Part shown: positions 33,355-42,774 of the stretch, in pieces
Layout: every line of letters starts with the position of its first letter
Position numbering within the stretch: the first letter of the stretch is position 1
NCBI GenBank assembly: GCA_004335835.1
Contig: RWJK01001822.1
Coordinates: 13,556 to 66,331, forward strand
Length of the DNA stretch: 52,776 nt
Source of the DNA: Scenedesmus sp. ARA3
Taxonomy: Eukaryota > Chlorophyta > Chlorophyceae > Sphaeropleales > Scenedesmaceae
Direction of reading: 5' to 3'
Translations under genes and position numbers: made by a program
Notes under the pieces: generated by a model
The model's database searches: none
The model's input: only the letters and a program-made list of their open reading frames with translations
Told to the model about the DNA's origin: nothing

Positions 33355-36300
33355 GCCTCATGGTGCTGATGCAGCAGCGTGATGTAAGCCACCAGGGGCT
33401 GCATCAGCAACCCGTGAACTGCATGGTCACCTAGCAGCTGCGCAAAGTGCTGTGCAATGTCCGCCGGGAGCTGCTCCTCCTTCAGCAAGCAGTAAAAGTA
33501 CTGTGCTGACCTGCAGCATGAGTCCCAGCTGCGACCCAACCATGCCGCCATCCGCCCACTTGATGCAGAACTTGGGAGCAGCTGCAAGCGAATCAAACAG
33601 CAGCTGGGGCCCTGCTGCCTCCATGGCATCTGCCAGCTGCACAATGCTGCGCGCAAACACCACAGCCAGCAACGCAGCGCTGGCGCGCACTTGGCTGCTG
33701 CTGCTGGATGCAGCGAGTGCTGCTGCACGCTGCAGTGCAGGCTCAACGAACAACGGTTTGACTATGCTAGGAACTGCTGCCATGAAGTAGGCAGCAGCTT
33801 CACACCCTGCTGCTGCTGGGCGCCCCTGCTGCATGCTGGCTGCTGCTTTGATGTGCTGCACTGTGCGCTTGACCAGGCTGGTCAGTGCAGATGCCAGGCC
33901 AGCAACAGCTGCTGTGTTGGCCAGTGCTGCCTCAAAGCGCAGCACTGCATTGACTGCAGCTGCCAGCAGATCAGCAGCTGCCAGCATGTCCTGTGCCTGC
34001 AGCTGATCTGAGTGCACGCAGCATTCCATGAAGACTGTGTACGCCTCAGGGTGTGCTGCTGCTAGAGCCGTCAGGTGCTCCTGCTGTATCACTGCAGATG
34101 AAAGCAGCAGTGTTGTTCGGCAGCAGAAACAGCGACAAAAGCGACACTCAGTCGCTGCTATATTCTGGCTATACACAGAATGAGAGTTGATCGTTGAACG
34201 CATGCAGCATTGTGTGCCAGGCAAAATCAGCTGTGACGGAACAAGCAGCACCAGTAATCATGACCAGCACTGTGCACACTGCCACCTTCCATTTGAATGC
34301 ATCTGTGCTGCACCATGCCCCTGCCCCTGCCAAGTGAAACATACACACAATGCAAACTTATGCAACCTCTATGTCTTCAGATGCATCCACTGCTACACAA
34401 TCTCAAGCTGCAGCCCCTCATGATGATGCACGGCAGCAGCCCCAAAGGCAACACAGTCCCCGCAACACGCACCAGCTGTTCCGCCGCCAACGATTGTCAT
34501 GCCCTCCGCGGCAGCCCTCAGGGCATACAGCTGAGTCGAGCTGTTCGACACTGCGGACAGCTTTCGCTGGAATCAGTCTCCCACTTGAACAGCTTGATCA
34601 CCTGCAGCGGCGCCGCCAGCGCCTGCAGCAGCTGCAGCCCAGCCTGCTGCAGTGCCTCGCGCGGCAGGTAGCCGCCGCCTCTGCATTCCATGGCCCGCCT
34701 AATCTGATCCACAAGCAGATTATTGCAGTTTGACAGCAGGTCAGCGCCTCCTCTTTCCCTACCAAGCGGTGCAGCTGCCGCTGCTGCACTGCATCGGCAG
34801 CCAGCAGCTGCAGCTCCAGCACCAGCAGCACAGCAGCTGGCGACAGCACCGGAACGTTGGCCTGCTCCTGGCGACTGCGGGGGTCACTTGTCTGCAAGCT
34901 CAACCTCAGCATAACAGCCACTGCCTCAGCTCGTGGCCAGGCGTTGTGTATGCCATCAACTTGCTGTCGCCCTTGGTCAACCAGCAGCACATCCGCTGCT
35001 GCATCCAGGTATGCCTGGCCACCTGGCAGCGGCACGTCTTGGTAGAAGGCAGGGATGGGCAGCAGGTTCAGCCGTGACCTCTGCTGCTGCTCTTGCTGCT
35101 GCTGCTGCTGCTGCTCCTCCTCCTGCGCCTGCTGCTGCTGCTGTGCATCATGGTGCTGGTGCAGCAGCATGACACAAGCAACCAGCAGCTGCAGCAGGCA
35201 TTCCTGAACTGCTGGGTCGAGCAGCAGCTGCTCCACGCGCACTGCAACATCTGCTGCGAGCTGCTGCTCCCTAACCAACTCGTGCAGCCCGCCGATCAGT
35301 ACTGTAGCAGCAACCTGTGTCTCAACGTACGAGTACAGGCGGCTACCGCTGCTGCTACTGCTGCCGCTGCCGGCTGCACTTGAACCTGCCGCAGCAGCTG
35401 ACAGCAGTGGTCCGCAGGCCTGCAACTGCTGCAGCATGTGCAGCGTCCTTTGCAATGCAGTGTGCTGCAGTGCAGCAGGCAGCAGCACACGCGCGTGGCG
35501 AAAGGCGGCGCCTGTCGTAGCCATCAGGGCAAGCCTGGTGGAAAACACCGAGTCATATGGCGACCAGTCTCCTGGTGTGCTGCTCCACTGCTGCCCGAAT
35601 TTTCTGCAACAGCGGCACTAAGCTGGCACCCATGCTAACCAGCAGCCCTGCACAGCAACAGCAGCAGCAGCAGACTGATGACGGTGGTGCGAGCAGTCCA
35701 GCAGCTGGCAGGCGTTGCTGGTGTGCTTGCATGTAGACAGCTGTCTACCCAAATCACATGGCATGCATACGTATTGAAGCACACTGCGCACCAGTGCAGA
35801 ATGCAAGGTGTGTTGGAAACTGCAGCGTTCTGGAAACACCAAAAGCAACAGCGGCGTGCATCTGAGCGATGGCTGCACTCACAGCTGCTGCATAAAGCAG
35901 CCTCCACAAAGGTAGTGGCACACGTGCCAAGCACACACCTGACTGCTCCAGCTGCTGCATAATTGCTGCTACCAAGGCTGCTGCATTTAAGCCTGGCTGG
36001 GGCGCCTGCACAGCTTCACTGAGTGCAGCGCACATCGCATATAAGCATGAACAGACACCCCTCCACAACTCCGCTGCGGTGAGAGGCCTTGTGCGTGCCT
36101 GGTCTTGCTGGAGCTGCTGCTGCAGCAGATCCAACCGCAGCTGCTCTGGCTGCTGCTGCAGCCAAGCCAGCAAGGTGCCCAAACTGCGAGCTGCCTGCTG
36201 ACGCAGCAGCAGACCTACAGCGCGGCCGCGCGCTGCTACTGGTGTTGCCGAAACCCGCAGTTGCTGTAATACTGTGCCGACACTGACACAGAGTTCATTA

Positions 36301-36470
36301 CTGCATGCTAGCAACTCCTTCTGCGCAGGTGTGGGATCAGCAGCAGGTGGGGGCTGCTGCAGCACCTGGCAGGCCACAGGGTGCTGCAGCAGTGCATGCA
36401 TCTGGCGTGCTACGGACTCCATGGTCTGCAGCATCTGCTCATGCTGCTGCTCCTGACTCCTCGGTGGCAT
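31428..36470 (-). CDS. MYND-finger protein with duplicated helical body (model incomplete)
   Basis: First exon 35939-36470 (ATG at 36470, MPPRSQEQQHEQMLQTMES) ends in phase 1. The next starts at 35647 (GLLVSMGASLVPLLQKIRA). The body is Leu/Ala/Gln-rich and helical. The last exon (about 32018-31428) ends in an atypical MYND zinc finger: GCKSL, then KRCARCKCHYCSADCQ and DWKRHKRAC. Zn-binding Cys/His are largely present, but the first Cys pair is incomplete, as in many algal MYND proteins. MYND fingers mediate protein-protein contacts; no SET domain is seen. The body occurs twice (units A and B, listed separately). Unit B (32100-33490) is one uninterrupted frame. Unit A has an intron (34092 to about 34490) and apparent frameshifts near 35570, 34737 and 34545. 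The junction between unit B and the MYND exon is unresolved. The gene could start again at unit B, or part could be pseudogenic. Confidence 0.6.
32100..33490 (-). repeat. Intragenic unit B of the MYND gene (intact)
   Basis: Continuous reading frame. Landmarks: EEQLPADIAQHFAQLLGDHA, PIPAFHQDVPLPGGQAYLD, LSPAAVRLVLELQLLAADAL, ALANTAAVAGLASALTSLV and SIVQLADAMEAAGPQLLFD. It directly precedes the MYND finger exon. Confidence 0.85.
33520..35300 (-). repeat. Intragenic unit A of the MYND gene (frameshifted copy)
   Basis: Paralogous to unit B in the same order: REQQLAADVAVRVEQLLLD, PIPAFYQDVPLPGGQAYLD, LSPAAVLLVLELQLLAADAV, ALANTAAVAGLASALTSLV, SIVQLADAMEAAGPQLLFD. It is longer because of an intron, and the frame changes at least twice inside it (about 34737 and 34545). 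Confidence 0.85.
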
Positions 36471-36962
36471 GCTGCTGCGTGTGCTCCTGGAACTTCCTGT
36501 GCTGCACTTGCTGTTGTCCTGCCGTACCGGTGGTGCTCTTTGACCGCAGTTGCGATGAAACTACTATAAACATTGCAGTTGTTCCATGTTGCCCCGTGCC
36601 GAAGCAAGTATCAAAGATGGCGGCACTGTCACAGTTCGTTAGGGTTGCAAAGAGAAACGGCAACACACGGCTGATGCAGGAACCACGGAATTAAAGCAAT
36701 CAGACTAGTGGATTTACAATGTGCTGATGTGTGGCTGTTGGCACGGTATCTGATAGTCGAGAAGGGTTGTAACGTGAGGGTCAAACATGTCATCAACCCT
36801 ACACCTGTCCCATGAACATGAGATCCCTGATTACTTTACCTTGAACAACTAGGTTTTTACCTTCGTCGCTGACCTTACCACCGACGGTGTCTTGTTTTCC
36901 GTTGGCTCAATCCATCTACTAGACAGCTATGCTGTCTGCCGGTACCACACACAGTGGGTTCA
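36471..36962. other. Upstream region of the MYND gene
   Basis: About 490 bp with no gene seen, between the MYND start codon and a possible small plus-strand gene. It probably contains the MYND promoter. Confidence 0.45.
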
Positions 36963-37364
36963 ATGGTTTACTGGCGATATTCTGCTGGTCTGGTCAGACC
37001 AGACTGGTCTGACTGGCTGCTTCTGCATTTGTCACAGCCCAGCGCCAAAGAAACTTTCCACGGCGGCGGCAGCAGTCATGAGTTCTCATCTGGGCCAGCG
37101 TTCGGCCATACGCACAGGGCCGTGCATCCTCAGACACGCGGGAACTGTGGTTCACAACTGTTCATCTCGTACAGGTCAGGCCAACACTCCCGCCGGCAAG
37201 GTGCTAGCAGCGTGACGCTGCTGCTTGTCAGGCAGGGCCAGGTGCAGCCCCTGCTGCAGCATCTACTAGATAGTAGTGACATCCCGCTGTTCCACACAAG
37301 CCAGGTCTGGCCAGGCTGCTTGGCTGCCAGGCTGCTAAAGTGGCACGTCCACACCTCCACTTGA
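36963..37364 (+). CDS. Possible small protein of unknown function (133 aa)
   Basis: Plus-strand frame from ATG 36963 (MVYWRYSAGLVRPDWSDW) to a TGA at 37362-37364. The C-terminal half looks protein-like: VTLLLVRQGQVQPLLQHLL, then DSSDIPLFHTSQVWPGCLAA and RLLKWHVHTST. The middle carries SSHEFSSGPAFGHTHRAVHP. A 36-bp segment (37176-37211) is flanked by GT and AG and divisible by three, but is very short for an intron. No family is recognised. A 17-bp inverted repeat (GTCTGGTC-A-GACCAGAC) lies inside at 36988-37004. It could instead be the 3' exon of a longer gene, or noncoding. Confidence 0.33.
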   Translation: MVYWRYSAGLVRPDWSDWLLLHLSQPSAKETFHGGGSSHEFSSGPAFGHTHRAVHPQTRGNCGSQLFISYRSGQHSRRQGASSVTLLLVRQGQVQPLLQHLLDSSDIPLFHTSQVWPGCLAARLLKWHVHTST

Positions 37365-37782
37365 CACCAGCAACTCGCACCCACTGCACAGCCAGAGCTA
37401 CCATGCAGGCTGCTAGGTCCTACTGCGCTGCCATGTTGCCGACGACAGCATCCAGCGCTTTCCTGCAAGCATAGGAGGCAGGCGCAGTAGAAAAGGCATG
37501 GCACGGTCAGGGGAGCGACCAAGTTGGCATTGCTTGGTGTAAGATAGAGATTGATGCACCACACAGCAAGCACGGTGTATAACTACGCCGGATGCACAGC
37601 ACACCAACAACGCTGCGGCAGCTTTTACGCTGCGGCAGCGGCAACAGCAATGCCCCAGGAGAGCCACCTACTTGGGAGTAGTGCATGCATGCATGGCAGT
37701 GGCAAGCAGCTCCACCTGAGCCAGAAGACCAGATGTATTCATGAAAATCACAGACAGTCATCCAAATGCACCAGCAGGCACC
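37365..37782. other. Short gap downstream of BCP1
   Basis: About 420 bp with no recognised gene, between the possible small gene and the BCP1 stop codon. It presumably holds the two convergent 3' UTRs. Confidence 0.45.
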
Positions 37783-38759
37783 TCACCTGGCTGCAGGCAC
37801 TTTGCTGGCGGGCAGCAGCAGCACCAGCCGCAGCGGCTGCAGCTCGTCCTTGCCCACCGCCCGCCCCTCCACAGGGAATGTGAAGGCTGCTGCAGCCTGC
37901 GCGTGGAAGAACTCGTCCTCGGGGCGCACATACACGATGTGTGGTGTGCCCGGCTGCAAACAAAAAAGCAGGCAGCCAGATGTTCCACATGAGTGGATGG
38001 ATCAGGTGTGACAAGCATGGTGAACAGACTCGCAGCGTATGCTGCACCAGCAAACTCCCAAATAAACGGCGCAAGAACCTCAGACCTACGCCTGTGATGG
38101 CACCCACGGAGAACCAACCACAGTGGCACCAACTGGATCACAGAAGATGCTGCAAAGAACCAGCCAGACCAAACATTAACTCAACCATACCTGCTGCGCT
38201 GGCTGCTCCCCTTTCTGCTTCTTCGCCTGCTGCTGTGGCTGCTGCTGCTGCTTCTTGCTCTTTGGGCCGGCCGGCGGCTTGCCTGCGCTTGGCCCTGCTG
38301 CTGCTGCTGCTGCTGCTGGCTGGCCTGCCAGGGGGTCGCTGTACACGCGCGTGAGCAGCAGGTACTGCTTGAACTTGTAGTAGTCGCGCACGTCCTGCGG
38401 ATGCAAATGCGGGCACGAGCAAGCAGTATACAAGTTAACAGTCGCAGCTGTGAGCAGCAGGTGCTGCTTGAACTTGTAGAACTCCTGCACATCCTGCGGA
38501 TGCAGGCAGTAACAAGGCTGGCAAAGATACTTGCTAGCGACGAACGGAAAGGCCAAGACAAGTGTGCGAGCTGCGGATGCATGTACTTGTGCCTGCATGG
38601 ATCTGGCGCCTGTTGACATGCTTAGCCGCCACGCATGCTGTTGCTGTCGCACCTGTGGCACGCCTGCAGCTGCTGCTGCAGCTGATGGTGGTGCTGGTGC
38701 TGGTGCTGCTGCTGCTGCTGCTGATGCTGGTGGTGGTTGTTCACCTGCGCCTCAGCCTG

Positions 38760-38795
<36 letters not shown>

Positions 38796-40535
38796 CACAC
38801 TTGCAGCTCCTACTTTGCTGCTGCTGCTGCTGCTGCCATCTCTCACCTGCGGCTCGTCCTCTGTGGCCCACCCCACTTCGTCAAACAGCGCCTGCACCAG
38901 CGGCGGCGCCAGCTGCGGCGGGCAGTTGACCAGCCGCTCGTTGATGATCAGGCCGGTGCCGGGCGCATCCCACGCCTGCAGGGTGATGAGACAAGCACTA
39001 GGTGTCTGTTTGTGTGTTTGCAGATATCAGCTGGCACAGTGTTAACTGAGTTGACGCCTGCACAGGATGACATGTTTATGGCTTGATTGGTAACATGATG
39101 ATGATGAGAATGACATGTTTACCAGGTTCGGCAGGGATGTTGAGTGCATGCTGCCAGGCAAGCGCTGGCCCCGGCGCGTCAGCCGCTGTGGAGTGAGTGC
39201 CTTGAAAGACGCCGGTCACAGCCAGATGTGGTAGCTGCTGCTGCCAGCCCTGTAATTGCGGTGCCTGTACAGCACACTCCAAACTCTTGCTGAGCCCACA
39301 TTTGCTGGAAATCTATCACCCCTGCTGCCAGCTCAGCTCTTGCGGCTGTAGCTGCATGCTCCACACTCATCACAGCATATGCTTTGCTGCTGCTGCTGCT
39401 GCTGCTGCTGCCGCACCTTTGCCAGCTTGTCCTTCAGCGCAGCGTCCTTGCACTTGCCCAGCACGTACTGCCATATACTGCACATTTCGCGCCTCATCAG
39501 ATGCCATCATATCGTAGCCAGCACTGCAATTGGCCGTCATTGCCCCTGCTGCCAGCTGCGGCTCTGCTGCAGTGACCCCAGAAAAACACAAAGCTACACA
39601 CAACTGCACAGCAATCTGCTGCTGCTGCTGCAGCCGCACCTTTGCCAGCTTGTCCTTCAGCGCAGCGTCCTTGCACTTGCCCAGCACGTACTGCCGTATC
39701 TGCTGCATGAAGCCGGCCTGCTTGTGCTGCTGCGTGTTGAGCACTGTCATGACCGCAATGGGGTCCTCATCCTCCCCGGTGCGCACCACTGTGCCCACAG
39801 ACGCCTGCAGCAGCACATCACAGATGGAAAGATTGAAGCACAGGAGGCGCGGGGGGCTGCTGAATGGGAGTTTGAACAGCGCCTTTGCGCGCCACGCACA
39901 GTTCATGGCCAAGCGTGCTCAAGTGCAACCCATGCTTGAACTATTGCTTGATATATTGCGGATGGGGACTGATATGCTGTTGGCAGCAGCATCTGTCCTG
40001 CTGTGAGCAGTCGGAGCCAGGGGGCAAGGCCCATGGCTGCTGTTGCCTGCAGCAGCATGCATGCTGCCGGCTGCCAGTGTTGCTGCAGATGTCCTGCAAT
40101 AAACCACCTTCTGCAGGTGTCATGCTCAGGGGCTAAAAAGGTATGTCAGAACACGTATTGCACCTTGCTGCACCCTACCTGCGCTATGATCGTGTCAACC
40201 AGGGGGCTGCTGTCATACTGCTGCCCATCCAGATATGTGTGCAGCAGCGCTTTCAGACCATGAAAGTCCGACTCCTTGGGGTCGAAAAACTGAAAGTCAA
40301 CGTTTATTTGATCGAATGGGTCCTCGTCTGGGCTGTCCTCGTCGTCCTGCTCGTCCGACACCTCAGGAGCAGAGTCATCGCCTTCGCTGCTGCTGTCCTC
40401 ACTGCCACCCTCGCTGCTTTCATCTTCAGATGGCTCTTCCTCTTCTTCTGCCTCCGGTTCGTGCTGTGGTTGCTGCTGCTCCTGCTCTGCCTCAGCAGCC
40501 TGCTGCTCCTTGTCCATAGCTTTACGCTTTCCCAT
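37783..40535 (-). CDS. BCP1: BCP1/BCCIP family protein (5 exons, 341 aa)
   Basis: Yeast Bcp1 is a nuclear chaperone for ribosomal protein Rpl23 and is needed for export of Mss4; the animal and plant homologue BCCIP binds BRCA2 and p21. Minus-strand exons: 40179-40535, 39640-39804, 38847-38975, 38191-38394, 37783-37953. All are GT-AG and phase 0; the sum is 1026 nt ending in TGA. The N-terminal 80 residues are Glu/Ser acidic (EEEEEPSEDESSEGGSED). Core motifs follow: VDFQFFDPKESDFHGLKALL, GEDEDPIAVMTVLN, GLIINERLVNCPPQLAPPLV, ALFDEVGWATEDEP, YYKFKQYLLLTRVYSDP. A Gln/Lys-rich insert is followed by VYVRPEDEFFHAQAAAAFTF. The length fits the family. The terminal stop overlaps a donor-like GTGAGG, so a short further exon is possible. 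The gene is opposite in direction to its right-hand neighbour. Confidence 0.92.
38451..38493 (-). repeat. Copy of BCP1 exon 4 start, in frame
   Basis: Behind its own ATCCGCAG acceptor this reads DVQEFYKFKQHLLLTA, copying DVRDYYKFKQYLLLTR. It is 99 bp upstream of the real exon start (38394) and the sequence between is open. Use of this acceptor would insert 33 residues without shifting frame. Confidence 0.85.
39414..39483 (-). repeat. Copy of BCP1 exon 2 end
   Basis: Repeats QYVLGKCKDAALKDKLAK and the GTGCGGC donor exactly or nearly so, followed by the same CAG tract as the real exon end (39640). Located downstream of exon 2. Confidence 0.9.
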
Positions 40536-40701
40536 GACGTCTGAGCAGTTGAGTAGCTATCTAAGTCACATTTAAGTCATGAAAAGCTGCCTGGCACACT
40601 GCTACTGGCTTTACCAGTCTGCAAAGACAGCTAGGGCTTTGTGACCAATGTTATGACCAGACTGAACCACTGATGTTGCTGTGATGCATCATCGCAGCTA
40701 G

Positions 40702-41624
40702 CAGTTTTGGCTTGATGAAGCCAGCAGCTGTCCAGCAACTGCAGCAGCTGATGGTCGCGTGCCAGAGGAACATCCAGCGGCAGCAGCAGCGCACTTGGCC
40801 GCCGCCGCGGCTGCGGCAACACTGCTGCGGCAGCAGCTTGCACCGGCCCGGCGGGTGAACCTGCGTGCACGTGCTGGCAAGGGCAGTATCCGGGTTGCAG
40901 TCTGCAGCGCTGCTCGCACGGTGGTGCTGGCGTCTGGTGCCACTTTTCTGTTGTCGCTGGTGCTAGTACAGCATGAGACTGGTGAGTCTTCCGTTGCTGG
41001 AGGGGTCGTCGCAGTCACGGTGCAACTTGTCCGACTGACACCCCTGCAGGGCCCCCACTAGTGGGCAGCTGCCCACTCAGCGGTCGTCAACGGTCCCACT
41101 TGGGCATTTTGGAAATGCCAAGGCTCTGCAAGTCCTGGTACAGGGATCTTGCCACAAGCATGGCAAGTGCTGCGCCGCAAAGTCTGGACACCATACACGG
41201 CAACTGTGCACGCGCGTCACGGCAACACAGGCGTAAACATCAGATATCAAAGAACGAAATTAAATATAGATGTGTTGTACTACAGGTGGTGACCAGTCGA
41301 GCACTGCTGCTTGATGCAGCTGCAGCTGCAGCTGCTTACCAATGCTTTTCAACAGCTATGAATGCCAGCAGATGCACCAGGGAGTCTGTATCTGCTGCGA
41401 TACTCGCCCCTAACATGGAGAGATACTGCAGCAGACGTCAAACTGAGGCACCTCGTCAAAGTCTGAGTCACGCAGCTGCATGCAGCTGCGCAGTGCAGAC
41501 ACGTCTTGGTGACGCGCTTGATCTGTGTGCCAGACGTCATTTCATCCGTGCATTGCTGTACGAACGGAATTTACAAATGTTGAAGTCACTGTTTCTGAGT
41601 TTGTGCCTCTTCGGCTTGCTCTAG
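40702..41624 (+). CDS. Possible two-exon gene of unknown function
   Basis: The open frame before 40981 contains an Arg-rich, transit-peptide-like stretch (LAPARRVNLRARAGKGSIRV) and a hydrophobic segment (VVLASGATFLLSLVLV). It ends at a strong donor (ACTG|GTGAGT). A 68-bp intron with a CCCTGCAG acceptor leads in phase to a frame open from 41050 to 41624. No in-frame ATG precedes the first block after the stop at 40699, so the start is missing or lies in an upstream exon. The second block shows no known domain. The gene would be divergent from BCP1. Splice phase is the main support. Confidence 0.3.
41054..41077. repeat. Overlapping perfect palindromes
   Basis: CCCACTAGTGGG at 41054-41065 and the 18-bp AGTGGGCAGCTGCCCACT at 41060-41077 share GTGGG, so three arms can pair in alternative ways. 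A relative, CCCCACTACGTAGTGGGG, is at 52641-52658. Confidence 0.85.
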
Positions 41625-42045
41625 TTCCCTGGCGACCTTCTTCTGCTCAGCAGTGCAGTGCACTCTGTTGGCTCCGCGTTACTTCCATATGACAGCAGAT
41701 GGGCTGGTAGCAGTCATGGCCGTAGTGCACAAATATACAAATCTGTAGTATACAGCTGCGTCATATCGTCAATGGGGCTAGATCGCAATAGATTTCCCAA
41801 CAACCAGTCCTGGCACAGCTAGCACAGCAGCGCCCGCCTACTTCAGCGCTCACAGCTTCACGATAAAAGCACCAGTCAATTTACATCATCAAAGAGAGAG
41901 GTAAGGGGTGCGTACGGCGTCATCGCATCGCTGCCAGGTGTCACCTGCGGGAGGGTACGAGCTGAATAATTGTCCTGGCGCTTGCAGAGTGCAGGCAGCT
42001 CAGAATTCAATACAGGACCATCTATTAATCCGATACACTGCAGGG
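41625..42045 (+). promoter_or_regulatory. Upstream region of the secreted cysteine-rich protein gene
   Basis: About 420 bp without a gene before ATG 42046. Parts of it (for example GCGACCTTCTTCTGCT near 41632 and GTGTCACCTGCGGGAGGG with GTACGAGC near 41938) recur in the same order at 51590-51920, upstream of the broken paralogue. They were therefore duplicated with the gene and may include its promoter. Confidence 0.5.
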
Positions 42046-42743
42046 ATGAGGCGTTGCACGGCACGTTTGGGCTGCCTGGCCTTGCTGCTGCTCAGCAGCA
42101 TCGCCAGCTCGGATGCACGATCGGCAGCGTTGCAGCAAGACGCAGCATTCACAAGACAGCTCTTGGTTTCAGACGAACACCTGGTGTTGGCAGCACAAGT
42201 GCCTGCCGCCTGCAGCCCTCCTGCCAACAGCAGCACCCTGACCAAGACAGGCTGCAGTGCTGGCTGCCAGTCCTGCAAGAAGCTCAAGTCAGCCTCCGGC
42301 ACAAGGGATTGTGTGTGCTGCAAGGCAGGCTTTGTACCTTCTAAGAGCAGCAACGCAACATGCACTGCCTGTCCTCTGGGCAGCACTGCTGGCCTCGCTG
42401 GCAGCACCAGATGCACTAACTGCACGCGTGGCCTGACCACCAGCAGCAGGGCTGCCACCACTTGCAACGGTAAGCATAGAGACGATGTGCTGGATATGGG
42501 ATGTCTCAACATGATTTTCACGAGTTTTAGGCCTTTATTCATAAGAGTGTACTCTTGAAAGTCTAGTGCATGAGCTGCTGACCTGTAGTCTTGCAGTGCG
42601 TGGCATGAGCTGCAGACCTGTACACACCATCAGGCAGCCTTGCACTGAAAATACAGTTCATCATGGTACTGCTGCGCCCTGCTGCTGTTGGGATGCTTGT
42701 GCTCGCCACCGCTGCTGCTGATGCTGATGCTGCCGCCGCCGCC

Positions 42744-42774
<31 letters not shown>

